This document shows positions 8,951 to 17,155 of a stretch of DNA of 19,888 nucleotides, piece after piece. Under the pieces are notes generated by a model that was given only the letters and a program-made list of their open reading frames with translations, did not search any database and was not told the DNA's origin. Within the stretch, counting starts at the first letter, position 1. Every line of letters begins with the position of its first letter. The stretch lies in contig DDEI01000064.1 in the NCBI GenBank assembly GCA_002336675.1, positions 1 to 19,888 of the forward strand, written 5' to 3'. The position numbers and the translations under genes were made by a program. This DNA is from Flavobacteriales bacterium UBA1958 (GTDB lineage Bacteria > Bacteroidota > Bacteroidia > Flavobacteriales_D > Sanyastnellaceae).

Positions 8951-9891
8951 TGGAATTTTCGAATACATCCGGAAAAATATATATATCAGGCCATAATGGC
9001 ATGGTTGGCTCAGCTATTCATAGGGGGTTACTCAAGAAAGGCTATACTAATATTGTAACACGTTCTTCTAAAGAGCTAGACCTAAGAAATCAGAATGAAG
9101 TAAATAATTTCTTTAAGTCCGAAAAACCAGATTTCGTTTTTTTAGCTGCAGCTAAGGTTGGAGGGATTCTGGCCAATAGCACATACAGAGCAGAATTTCT
9201 ATATGACAATCTGATGATTCAGACAAACGTCATTCATGCAAGTTATACCAATAAAGTTTCTAAGCTATTATTCTTAGGCTCGTCATGTATCTACCCTAAA
9301 ATGGCTAAGCAACCGCTTACAGAAGAGGCGCTATTAACTGGAGAATTAGAGCCTACTAATGAGCCATATGCTATAGCTAAGATTGCTGGAATTAAAATGT
9401 GCGAGGCATACAGGGACCAATATGGTGTTAACTTCATTTCTGCCATGCCTACAAATCTTTATGGCCCTAATGATAATTATGATTTAAAAACTAGCCATGT
9501 CCTTCCTGCTTTACTTAGAAAATTTCATGAAGCGAAAGTTTCAGGGGATTCGGAAGTTAAGTGCTGGGGAACTGGCTCTCCTATGCGTGAGTTTTTGCAT
9601 GTAGATGATTTAGCAGCAGGCTGCCTTCATTTAATGCTAACTTATGATCAAAGAGAATTCGTAAATATTGGGACAGGAACCGATGTGACCATCAAAACGT
9701 TGGCAGAGACTATAGCTTCTATTGTTGGATTTAATGGAGAACTCGTTTGGGATTCTACCAAGCCAGACGGAACACCAAGAAAACTTATGAATGTAGGTCG
9801 AATTCACGCTTCAGGATGGAATCATGAAATAGACCTCAAAGAGGGGATTAAAAAAGTATATAAAGAATTTACGAGTAATGTGGCGCTTTAA
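8950..9891 (+). CDS. fcl: GDP-L-fucose synthase
   Basis: This 313-residue cytoplasmic short-chain dehydrogenase/reductase is the size expected for the family. It performs the epimerase-reductase step that turns GDP-4-keto-6-deoxy-D-mannose into GDP-L-fucose with NADPH. The N-terminal Rossmann motif is G14-x2-G17-x2-G20. Catalytic residues are visible: S111-S112-C113 in GSSCIYP, Y140 and K144 in YAIAK, and H183 in SHVLP. Further family marks are AAAKVGGI, NLYGPNDNYD and MREFLHVDD. The partner GDP-mannose 4,6-dehydratase (gmd) is not in the window. The gene ends inside the start of the next one, a Wzi/RemB-like protein (14-base overlap), placing it in a surface-polysaccharide group. Fucose is therefore a probable component of a surface glycan (inference). 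Confidence 0.95.
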   Translation: MEFSNTSGKIYISGHNGMVGSAIHRGLLKKGYTNIVTRSSKELDLRNQNEVNNFFKSEKPDFVFLAAAKVGGILANSTYRAEFLYDNLMIQTNVIHASYTNKVSKLLFLGSSCIYPKMAKQPLTEEALLTGELEPTNEPYAIAKIAGIKMCEAYRDQYGVNFISAMPTNLYGPNDNYDLKTSHVLPALLRKFHEAKVSGDSEVKCWGTGSPMREFLHVDDLAAGCLHLMLTYDQREFVNIGTGTDVTIKTLAETIASIVGFNGELVWDSTKPDGTPRKLMNVGRIHASGWNHEIDLKEGIKKVYKEFTSNVAL

Positions 9892-11350
9892 TATATACAA
9901 GGCGTTTCTTTGGTTTGCGGTTTTACTTATAGCCATAGACTTATCAGGCCAGTTGGATTTGTTCCCACTGCAGCAGGATTATATTGAAGAATCTAGATAT
10001 TCTTATGGCGATTTAGATTCAGCGATTCATACTTCTATACTGCCATTTTCGGTAAAGGACTCAGAGCTGTCTGAGTCTTACTTTTACAAGGACACTGCGT
10101 TATATTACAGTCTTTTAGTCGCTAAGCTTTTTAAGGATGATTTATTTTCTATAAACGAAGAAGATTTTGTACTCAGAATAAATCCACTGTTCGATTTTAG
10201 AGGAGCAAAAGATTTTATAGACACCAGTACTTATGCTGATACCACTCTGTTTATACAGAATTCTAGAGGATTTAAAATGGATGGCAAAATAGGCAAACGG
10301 CTTTTTTTCCAAACAGGATTTTTAGAAAGTCAATCTTATTTACCGAGTTGGCAGAAAACCTATGCAGATACAAATCAGGTCATTCCAGGAATGGGAAGAC
10401 ATAAGGTGTATAAAGATAACGGGTTTGATTATGCCCAATCTTATGGATGGGTAAACTACTTTCCTGTTAAAAACATCAATCTCTTTTTTGGCCATGGAAA
10501 AATGTTCTCAGGTCACGGATACAGGTCACATTTATTAAGTCACCAAAGTTTTAATTTCCCCCATTTAAAAGCCTCAGTGACCCTTCTGAAAGGGAAATTA
10601 AAAGCCATGTGGAGTCTTGCAGCATTACAATCTCTAAGCCGACAACCTTTAGGGGAAGTTCCAGAATCATTATTCAAGAAAAAGTCAGCTACATTTTCTT
10701 CAATAAGTTACTTAGTAGGAAAAAGAGTAGAACTGTCAGTCTTTGAAACCAATATATGGAAGAGGTATAGTGAGTTTTCTGGTACTGTTCCTTTGAACGG
10801 GCTAGCGTATGCTCCGGTGCCATTGTTAGGATACTTAACAAAACGTGTAGATTCTCTCCAGTCAGCTAGAATCGGATTTAATGGACTGTTAAAAATATCA
10901 AACAGAATGCAGTTTTATTCTCAATATCAAATGGAGACTGAAGGCTTTCAATTGGGAATTCGCATAAATGAATTAGGGATAAAAGGATTAAGAGTCCAGG
11001 CAGAATATAATCAAGCTAACAAGGCAGTTAAAATAGACCCACTGGTTAGCTTCAGTCATTTAAATGAAGGGCTTGGACATCCAGTTCAAGATATTTTTGA
11101 TGAGGTATTTGTTTCTGTGAACTACATCAAAAATCGCTGGGGAGGTAAAGCGTCTTACTCCCAGTTAAATAGCCTGAAAGACAGCAAAACCATAGATGTG
11201 AATGCAGCTTACCTGGTAAATGCTAAAACTAATTTTAAAATAGCCTTGGGGTACTTATATAGATCTCAAGGACAAAGGGGTAGATATCATTCAGGACTTT
11301 TTTACTTTGGTTTAAAAACTTCTGTATTTGACTCCTTCTACAATTTTTAA
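9878..11350 (+). CDS. Outer-membrane capsule-assembly Wzi / gliding RemB-like protein, copy 1
   Basis: This 490-residue predicted outer-membrane beta-barrel has a signal peptide at residues 1 to about 25 ending LSGQ, which supports the ATG at 9878 even though it overlaps fcl by 14 bases. The body is rich in alternating aromatic beta-strands. Its diagnostic segment is GHGKMFSGHGYRS (about 205-217) followed by FPHLK, matching the pattern of Wzi-type capsule-assembly proteins and the flavobacterial RemB group. Wzi anchors capsular polysaccharide at the outer membrane, and RemB has been linked to surface spreading in Flavobacterium (family knowledge). A second, divergent copy of the same family lies at 12459-13952, on the other side of a WecA-type transferase. 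Whether this one binds polysaccharide is not shown by the sequence. Confidence 0.7.
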   Translation: MWRFNIYKAFLWFAVLLIAIDLSGQLDLFPLQQDYIEESRYSYGDLDSAIHTSILPFSVKDSELSESYFYKDTALYYSLLVAKLFKDDLFSINEEDFVLRINPLFDFRGAKDFIDTSTYADTTLFIQNSRGFKMDGKIGKRLFFQTGFLESQSYLPSWQKTYADTNQVIPGMGRHKVYKDNGFDYAQSYGWVNYFPVKNINLFFGHGKMFSGHGYRSHLLSHQSFNFPHLKASVTLLKGKLKAMWSLAALQSLSRQPLGEVPESLFKKKSATFSSISYLVGKRVELSVFETNIWKRYSEFSGTVPLNGLAYAPVPLLGYLTKRVDSLQSARIGFNGLLKISNRMQFYSQYQMETEGFQLGIRINELGIKGLRVQAEYNQANKAVKIDPLVSFSHLNEGLGHPVQDIFDEVFVSVNYIKNRWGGKASYSQLNSLKDSKTIDVNAAYLVNAKTNFKIALGYLYRSQGQRGRYHSGLFYFGLKTSVFDSFYNF

Positions 11351-11376
11351 TAACTTGCTTCTCAAATCAACCAATT

Positions 11377-12462
11377 TTGACCGAACTTTTTTTAGCATTT
11401 CTAACTGCTTTCGGAGTAGTCCTAATGGCGACTCCTTCTTTAATTAAAGTAGCTAAGATGAAGCATATAGTGGACGAGCCAAGTGAAGACCGCAAAGTCC
11501 ATAGAAAAAGTGTACCTACTCTTGGAGGTATTATGATTTTCGCAGGAACAATACTTGCATTTTGTCTTTTCTTTCCCACTTATGATATTGGATTTGCATT
11601 TGACGTAAAAGAGACTGTACATGATTTCCAGTATATTATAGCATGTCTATTTATTCTCTTTTTCGTAGGAACTAAAGACGATATTACTGGGTTTAGCCCA
11701 ACTAAAAAGATTATTGCCCACCTGTTAGTTGGAGTTATTCTCGTATTTATAGCTGATTTCCGAATTACTAGTCTTTATGGGCTTTTTAAACTTGATGGAG
11801 ATTTGCCTTATTGGTTTAGTGCTCCATTTTCTATTTTTGTCTATATCGTAATCGTAAATGCAGTAAACCTTATAGATGGGATAGACGGTTTAGCCGCTGG
11901 AGTTGGATTTATTTCAAGTGTTGCCTTTGCTTGTTGGTTTATTATTATCGGTCATTTCCCATTTGCTGTGTTAGCTACTTCATTGGCAGGATCTTTATTG
12001 GGGTTTTTAATTTTCAACTTCAATCCCGCTAAAATATTTATGGGGGATTCAGGCTCTCTTATTATTGGCCTAATAATGTATGTTTTGTCCATAGGAATGA
12101 TTGAGCAGCAGGGTCTTAGCCAAGATTTAATGATTACCTCAATCTCCCGGCCTGTTTTGGCTATGGCTATTTTAGCGTATCCGCTTTTAGACACGATAAG
12201 AGTATTCACCTTGAGAGTTTTAAAAGGAAGCTCTCCCTTCAGTGCAGACCGAAATCACCTACATCATCATCTGCTAGACTTAGGGTTGAGCCATAAACAA
12301 ACAGTATTAGCGGTCTATGCGTTCTGTTTAATAATTATAGCTCTGGTATTTATAACTCCTCGCCACTCTCCGAATATTAGCTTTTTAACAGTAGGGGTCA
12401 CTGCATTTGCGCTTACTCAATGCATTTTCATTTTTAAGAACGTCAGAAAAGTTAGTTCATGA
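11377..12462 (+). CDS. WecA/MraY-family undecaprenyl-phosphate sugar-1-phosphate transferase
   Basis: This 361-residue polytopic inner-membrane enzyme transfers a HexNAc-1-phosphate, typically GlcNAc-1-P, from a UDP-sugar to undecaprenyl phosphate, the first step of O-antigen, capsule or related glycan synthesis. Family motifs are intact: KDD at 100-102, NAVNLIDGIDGLAAG starting at N161, FMGDSGS at 221-226, and the cytoplasmic HLHHHL at 294-299 that separates the WecA/TagO group from MraY. The start is a TTG at 11377; the first in-frame ATG (11425, M17) would delete most of the first membrane helix. No ATG occurs further upstream in this frame near the previous stop, though an ATT lies directly before the TTG. 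The stop overlaps the next start as ATGA. The exact sugar is unknown, so wecA is only a likely symbol. Confidence 0.9.
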   Translation: MTELFLAFLTAFGVVLMATPSLIKVAKMKHIVDEPSEDRKVHRKSVPTLGGIMIFAGTILAFCLFFPTYDIGFAFDVKETVHDFQYIIACLFILFFVGTKDDITGFSPTKKIIAHLLVGVILVFIADFRITSLYGLFKLDGDLPYWFSAPFSIFVYIVIVNAVNLIDGIDGLAAGVGFISSVAFACWFIIIGHFPFAVLATSLAGSLLGFLIFNFNPAKIFMGDSGSLIIGLIMYVLSIGMIEQQGLSQDLMITSISRPVLAMAILAYPLLDTIRVFTLRVLKGSSPFSADRNHLHHHLLDLGLSHKQTVLAVYAFCLIIIALVFITPRHSPNISFLTVGVTAFALTQCIFIFKNVRKVSS

Positions 12463-13952
12463 TTAGGAAGTTATCGGTAGTGACTTTACTAATGTATAGT
12501 CATTTTTTATTGGGGCAAGGAGGAAGTCAGGACTCTTTGGTGCCAAAATCTTCTTTACTTATTCAGGAGTTTTACACGCCAGTTTCTTTTTCGGGATATC
12601 AAGGAAGTGAGATTAAACGCCCTCTTAAAGTAAAAGCTAATTTAGATTTCCTCCTTAACACAGGAGGTTCTTTTGCTAACGAAGTATCTCCTGTTTATGC
12701 TGGATATGTCAATGCTGGAGTAGTATTGAAAAGCCGAAATAAGACTTTAAACATAGATTACTCGATGGCTAGCTTAGGTCTAGGTAATTACATGTCGGAA
12801 TTTGTGGATAGCACAGGAGTTCTGTCAAATTTTGGCGTTGCAACGCAAGAAAAATTAGGCTATTGGGCTAATAGAATACGAGGAAGATTTAATTGGCAAA
12901 TATCCAAGCATTTTAATGCAGAGATAGGAAATCACACTAATTTTTTGGGGAATGGTTACAGGTCTATGGTTCTAGGAGAGAATACAGCTCCATATCCCTA
13001 TTTAAAACTGACTACGAAAGTTTGGAAAATTAAGTACACTAATTTATTTATGCAGCTCAGGGACCTGCAGCCAGACGCTTCATGGAAAGACTCCCGGCAG
13101 AAGTATGTAGCATTGCATTCTGTAGACTTTAAAGTTAATGAGCGCTTCTCATTTACCGTATTTGAATCGGTGGTTTGGCAATCCTCGGATATCTTATCCA
13201 ATAGGGGTTTTGATATCAATTACCTAAATCCTGTGATTTTTTACAGGCCGTTAGAGTTTAGTCAAGGGTCTGCAGATAATGTTCTGTTAGGAATAGCTGC
13301 TCGGTTAAGTGTGGATAAAAACTTTATGTGGTACGGTCAGCTTTTTCTAGATGAATTTTTACTATCAGAAGTGAGAGAAGGCGTAGGCTGGTGGGCAAAT
13401 AAAGTAGGCATACAGATAGGCGTTCAAGCGGCTAATTTATTGCCAGGATTTTGGGCTTATTCAGAATTTAATAGTGCTCGGCCATTTACCTACACACATG
13501 GAAGTGTGCTTCAAAATTATGCCCATAGAAATCAGTCTCTAGCCCACCCGTTAGGAACTAATTTTTATGAATGGTCCACTGGAGCTCAGCTAGAAAGAAA
13601 TGAGTGGACCTTCACGGGAAGGTTTAATTGGGCGCTTTACGGTCGAGACTTAAATGAAGATAATTATGGTGGAGATGTTTTTAGATCTTACAAGAAGCCT
13701 TTTAGAGTTTACAATAATAAAACAGGTCAAGGGAATACCCACCATTCCTATATCACACAGTTAACTGCTTCTAGAAAGATATTGAAAAACAGGGATGTAT
13801 TCTTTTTCGGAAGTTATAATTGGCGTCATGTACAAAATCAGTTTGAATTAAATGATGAGCATATTTTTTCCTTCGGAATAAGCTCGTCAGTCTATAAGAT
13901 AAGCTCTAAAAATTCTAACGGAGCTTTGCCCAGTTTATCGAATGATTTTTGA
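12459..13952 (+). CDS. Outer-membrane capsule-assembly Wzi / gliding RemB-like protein, copy 2
   Basis: This 497-residue predicted beta-barrel has a signal peptide at residues 1 to about 20 (MIRKLSVVTLLMYSHFLLGQ). The core segment is FLGNGYRSMVLGEN (162-175) followed by PYPYLKLTTKVWKIKYTNL, a close match to the Wzi/RemB pattern and aligned in layout with GHGYRS...FPHLK of the copy starting at 9878. Later stretches NYLNPVIFYRPLEF and LSEVREGVGWWANKVG are also typical of the RemB-like group. This copy looks nearer the family norm than copy 1. It is translationally coupled to the transferase by a 4-base ATGA overlap. It is probably exposed at the outer membrane and works with surface polysaccharide or motility. 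Gene name remB is plausible but not proven. Confidence 0.78.
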   Translation: MIRKLSVVTLLMYSHFLLGQGGSQDSLVPKSSLLIQEFYTPVSFSGYQGSEIKRPLKVKANLDFLLNTGGSFANEVSPVYAGYVNAGVVLKSRNKTLNIDYSMASLGLGNYMSEFVDSTGVLSNFGVATQEKLGYWANRIRGRFNWQISKHFNAEIGNHTNFLGNGYRSMVLGENTAPYPYLKLTTKVWKIKYTNLFMQLRDLQPDASWKDSRQKYVALHSVDFKVNERFSFTVFESVVWQSSDILSNRGFDINYLNPVIFYRPLEFSQGSADNVLLGIAARLSVDKNFMWYGQLFLDEFLLSEVREGVGWWANKVGIQIGVQAANLLPGFWAYSEFNSARPFTYTHGSVLQNYAHRNQSLAHPLGTNFYEWSTGAQLERNEWTFTGRFNWALYGRDLNEDNYGGDVFRSYKKPFRVYNNKTGQGNTHHSYITQLTASRKILKNRDVFFFGSYNWRHVQNQFELNDEHIFSFGISSSVYKISSKNSNGALPSLSNDF

Positions 13953-13985
13953 TAATTTCTATACATTTAGTCTTAAGAATTCGAC

Positions 13986-13993
13986 TACTTTTG
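13986..13993 (+). promoter_or_regulatory. Probable -7 element for the respiratory cluster
   Basis: TACTTTTG matches the Bacteroidota -7 consensus TAnnTTTG. The 17 bases 13986-14002 match 2854-2870, the promoter before 2893, at 14 positions, including TTTTGTGCT. The -33 side is weak: only TTTAG near 13966. Transcription would start near 14000, only about a dozen bases before the annotated TTG at 14012, which leaves some doubt about that start codon. It lies in the 59-base gap after the Wzi/RemB-like gene; no terminator hairpin was seen there. Confidence 0.45.
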
Positions 13994-14011
13994 TGCTCTC
14001 AATAGTTCATT

Positions 14012-14914
14012 TTGCCAGTAGCGATATTAAATCAAATAATTTATATTAAGTCTATTAAAGTTAAAGACTTAGCCGAGTTGATGAAGCTTAAATTGTCAGC
14101 ATTGGTCGTGTTGTCGGCTGTATTGGGTTATTTCATGGGTACATCTTCTCCTGAAATTTTACAAATTTTATACGTAATCCTGGGAGGTATACTCCTTACA
14201 GGAGGTTCTAATGGTTTTAATCAGGTTTGGGAAAGAAACCAAGACGCATTGATGAAGCGGACCATGAATAGGCCTCTTCCATCAGGAAGTCTTTCCGTGG
14301 AAGTCGCCATAGTTTGGAGTACGATTGTTTCGATAGCTGGTATTTCTATTCTCTGGTTTTTGTTAAATCCCTTCTGCGGAATTTTAGGAGTTCTGGCGTT
14401 GTATAGTTATGTTTTTCTGTATACCCCATTAAAAAGAGTAAATAGCGTTGGCGTCACTGTTGGAGCTTTTCCGGGAGCTATACCTCCCATGTTAGGATAT
14501 GTGGCTGCAAGTGGATCTTTTGGATTAGAACCAGGGTTATTGTTTGCGTTGCAATTTATGTGGCAATTTCCTCATTTTTGGGCTATCGCGTGGGTAGCGA
14601 AAAAGGATTATGATAATGGGGGTTTCAAGATGCTTCCATTTAACAAGGGTAAAACCGCATTTACTGCAGCTTATATTGCCTTATCTGCTTTCGTTCTAAT
14701 TCCTGTAAGTATTTTACCATGGTTCATAGGGAGTGAGGGTCCTATGATAGGAAATCTCGCAGGAATCTCAACTTTAATTATCGGGATACTTTATTTCATA
14801 GTAGCTCTTAGGTTTGCACTGACAAAGAGGGATAAATACGCGAAGCAGGTAATGTTTGGCTCTTTTATCTATCTGCCTGTAGTACAGTTATTATTCGTTC
14901 TAGATAAAATTTAA
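14012..14914 (+). CDS. ctaB: Protoheme IX farnesyltransferase (heme o synthase)
   Basis: This polytopic UbiA-family prenyltransferase of about 300 residues farnesylates heme b to heme o, the precursor of heme a for cytochrome oxidase. Conserved sites are N70QVWERNQD78 with MKRTMNRPLPSG (the first polyprenyl-diphosphate binding region), YTPLKR, and W184QFPHFWAIAW in the second half. About nine hydrophobic helices are visible. The assigned start is a TTG at 14012, giving the usual family length; the first in-frame ATG (14081, M24) would remove the hydrophilic N-terminus but keep the first helix, so the start is uncertain. It leads the run of oxidase genes, with the next gene 12 bases downstream. 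Catalytic subunits I and II, its eventual beneficiaries, are not in the window. Confidence 0.95.
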   Translation: MPVAILNQIIYIKSIKVKDLAELMKLKLSALVVLSAVLGYFMGTSSPEILQILYVILGGILLTGGSNGFNQVWERNQDALMKRTMNRPLPSGSLSVEVAIVWSTIVSIAGISILWFLLNPFCGILGVLALYSYVFLYTPLKRVNSVGVTVGAFPGAIPPMLGYVAASGSFGLEPGLLFALQFMWQFPHFWAIAWVAKKDYDNGGFKMLPFNKGKTAFTAAYIALSAFVLIPVSILPWFIGSEGPMIGNLAGISTLIIGILYFIVALRFALTKRDKYAKQVMFGSFIYLPVVQLLFVLDKI

Positions 14915-14926
14915 ATAACATTTCAA

Positions 14927-15694
14927 ATGTCAGAATCTACACTTTCCACAGACCCAGTAATTAAAAAAAAGAAGGTGGATGTGTTTGAGGGTCATCCGCT
15001 TGAAGTAAAGGAGAGAACAAAGAAGATGCTCATGTATCTTATTCTATTTGCTGTTCTTATGATGTTCGGTGGGTTCACTTCTGCGTTTATAGTAATGGCG
15101 CCCCAGGCATATTGGGTCCATCCAGAGCCGGTTTCAGGATTGATGGCAAGTAATGTCATTATTGTTTTATCCAGTTTGTTTTTAATAGCCGCAGGATATG
15201 CGGCTAGCAAAGGTAAAAGGCAGGCTACGACCATACTACTTGTTCTTACTTTTCTATCCGGAATCGGTTTTACGCTCAGTCAGTGGAATGGATGGCTACA
15301 ATTAAATGATAAAGGATTGTTTGTTTCGCATAATGAAATTGGAGATGTTACAGGCGAATATGGGGTTGATTACATGATAACCTATAATTCTTTACCTGTG
15401 ATTTTTGAAAATGGACAATTTTATAAAGGAACAGACAACGAAAGGCTTGAACCAGTGACTCAAGTTATGCAAAAGCAAAAAGATAATTCGACTAGTTTAC
15501 TTTTCTTGTTCATCTCTGTGCATGCATTCCATTTAGCGCTAGGATTAATTTATTTGCTAGTTAACATAGCAAGGAGCATGAGGGGGACTTTTTCAAATGG
15601 AAATGTAATAAGTTTAAGGACTCAAGGGATTTACTGGCACTTTATGGGAATATTGTGGCTGTATTTGTACGCTTTTTTGTTCATTATTTACTAA
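14927..15694 (+). CDS. Cytochrome c oxidase subunit III family protein (first of two)
   Basis: This 255-residue inner-membrane protein belongs to the heme-copper oxidase subunit III family. It has five hydrophobic helices: about 34-57, 71-94, 97-118, 188-213 and 233-255. The marks are HAFHLALGLIYL (H199, H202) in the fourth helix and GIYWHFMGILWLYLYAFLF in the last. A polar stretch of about 70 residues separates helices three and four. The N-terminus is lysine-rich and probably cytoplasmic. Subunit III stabilises the catalytic core and is not itself a redox centre. Two adjacent subunit III family genes are common in Bacteroidota oxidase loci. The second copy starts 24 bases downstream. Confidence 0.87.
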   Translation: MSESTLSTDPVIKKKKVDVFEGHPLEVKERTKKMLMYLILFAVLMMFGGFTSAFIVMAPQAYWVHPEPVSGLMASNVIIVLSSLFLIAAGYAASKGKRQATTILLVLTFLSGIGFTLSQWNGWLQLNDKGLFVSHNEIGDVTGEYGVDYMITYNSLPVIFENGQFYKGTDNERLEPVTQVMQKQKDNSTSLLFLFISVHAFHLALGLIYLLVNIARSMRGTFSNGNVISLRTQGIYWHFMGILWLYLYAFLFIIY

Positions 15695-15718
15695 GCTTGC
15701 AACAAATTACTACGACTC

Positions 15719-16753
15719 ATGTCAGGAGAAGCTTTAAAGCAGATTGAAAAAGACGTTTTATGGGGGGGAGGAAGGTCCCCTTTTAGCGTTACTTACGGTA
15801 AAATGATGATGTGGTTCTTCCTAGTATCAGATGCCCTGACCTTTAGCGGTCTCTTGATTTCTCTGGGATTTTTCAGAACTGGCGTCTTCGGTGACCTTGA
15901 GGGATTTTGGCCTGTGGGGGAGAAAGTATTTGAGGCATTACCAGTCTTGGGAACTGGTTTCCCTTTGATCTATGTTGCGCTCATGACATTCCTTTTGATT
16001 GTCAGTTCTGTTACAATGGTTCTCGCTGTGGAAGCTGGACACAGGAATGATAAAAGTAGTGTTACTAAATGGTTAGTTTGGACTGTAATAGGAGGATTCT
16101 TCTTCTTGGGTTCTCAGGCATGGGAGTGGTATCACTTTATTCATGGTTCTGGGGGATATTATATTAGTGCGGATGAACTACTAGTTGAAGGTGAAGATCA
16201 ATCAGGGGAAACCATAAGCTATACAGTAGCAGCTGGAGAAAAAGTGTATTATGGTGCGGAGCACGGACATTCTCATGAAGAGGAAGGACATGATGAGCAC
16301 CACGGACATGAGCATGCATCTAATCAGAAAATCTCAGGAATGGGAGGCGATGGACATGATGACCATGCCAAAGAGGAGGTTCATGAAGAACACTCTCCAA
16401 AAGTGTTGTACTTAAACAAGTACCAAACCTCCATAGTCACTGTAGAAGATACCCGAACAATAACGAAGCTTTTGGCGGCTAAAAATGAGAACCTTCCAGA
16501 AACTAGCGGAGCGGATTTAAGTTCTAATGAATATGGGCCTCAACAGTACGCTAATTTCTTTTTCTTCGTTACAGGATTTCATGGGTTTCATGTTTTTTCA
16601 GGTGTGATTCTTAACTTGATCATACTAATTATGGTAATCAAAGGGGTGATGCAGAAAAGAGGCCATTATGAAATGGTTGAGAAAACAGGATTATACTGGC
16701 ACTTTATAGACTTGGTGTGGGTGTTTGTATTTACCTTCTTTTACTTAGTTTAA
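15719..16753 (+). CDS. Cytochrome c oxidase subunit III with histidine-rich loop (second of two)
   Basis: This 344-residue inner-membrane protein has five helices: about 29-51, 74-105, 118-140, 283-308 and 323-344. Subunit III marks are MMMWFFLVSDALTF, GSQAWEWYHF, FVTGFHGFHVFSG and GLYWHFIDLVWVFVFTFFYLV. Between helices three and four is an insertion of about 140 residues. Within it, residues 182-225 (bases 16262-16393) contain 12 histidines plus many Asp/Glu, spaced as HGH, HxH and HH. Such a loop could bind Cu or Zn (inference); it is not needed for the subunit III fold. The subunit supports proton uptake and stability of the oxidase. It lies 11 bases before the subunit IV gene. Confidence 0.92.
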   Translation: MSGEALKQIEKDVLWGGGRSPFSVTYGKMMMWFFLVSDALTFSGLLISLGFFRTGVFGDLEGFWPVGEKVFEALPVLGTGFPLIYVALMTFLLIVSSVTMVLAVEAGHRNDKSSVTKWLVWTVIGGFFFLGSQAWEWYHFIHGSGGYYISADELLVEGEDQSGETISYTVAAGEKVYYGAEHGHSHEEEGHDEHHGHEHASNQKISGMGGDGHDDHAKEEVHEEHSPKVLYLNKYQTSIVTVEDTRTITKLLAAKNENLPETSGADLSSNEYGPQQYANFFFFVTGFHGFHVFSGVILNLIILIMVIKGVMQKRGHYEMVEKTGLYWHFIDLVWVFVFTFFYLV

Positions 16754-16764
16754 TTTAGCATAAA

Positions 16765-17145
16765 ATGGAAAGAGACGATTTAATTGTAAATGACAGCTAT
16801 GCACTGAATGCTCATCATAATGAGGAAGCAGGTGCGGCTAAAAGAAAGAAGATTTGGTTTGTAGCAGGCCTGTTAACTTTAATTACGTTCATAGAAGTTG
16901 TTTTAGGTATTGGGTTTAAGCAGAATAGTGAGTGGTGGGCATTCATTAAATGGTCGTTCATTATCTTGACATTATTTAAAGCGGCATATATTGTCCTCTC
17001 ATTTATGCACTTAGGGGATGAAAGCAAAAATCTTAAATGGACTATTCTAACCCCTTACTTAATGTTTGTGGCTTACTTACTTTTTATAGCTGCTAGAGAG
17101 GGAACAGATATGTCTGTGCTGTTGTTAAATTACTTAGGAAGTTAA
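16765..17145 (+). CDS. Cytochrome c oxidase subunit IV family protein
   Basis: This small inner-membrane protein of 126 residues is typical in size for the prokaryotic subunit IV family. Three helices are visible at about 30-50, 60-82 and 88-111, after a polar N-terminus containing HH and a lysine/arginine cluster (KRKK) just before the first helix. The segment FKAAYIVLSFMHLGDE between helices two and three is characteristic of the family. It is a structural, non-catalytic subunit of caa3/aa3-type oxidases. Placement directly after two subunit III genes, with an 11-base gap, supports the call. The next gene begins 10 bases later. Confidence 0.85.
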   Translation: MERDDLIVNDSYALNAHHNEEAGAAKRKKIWFVAGLLTLITFIEVVLGIGFKQNSEWWAFIKWSFIILTLFKAAYIVLSFMHLGDESKNLKWTILTPYLMFVAYLLFIAAREGTDMSVLLLNYLGS

Positions 17146-17155
17146 TTACTCACAA

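Noticed and set aside
14992..15234. Minus-strand open frame opposite the first subunit III gene.
   Set aside because: It is a shadow of a well-supported membrane-protein gene and has no start context or recognisable protein features.
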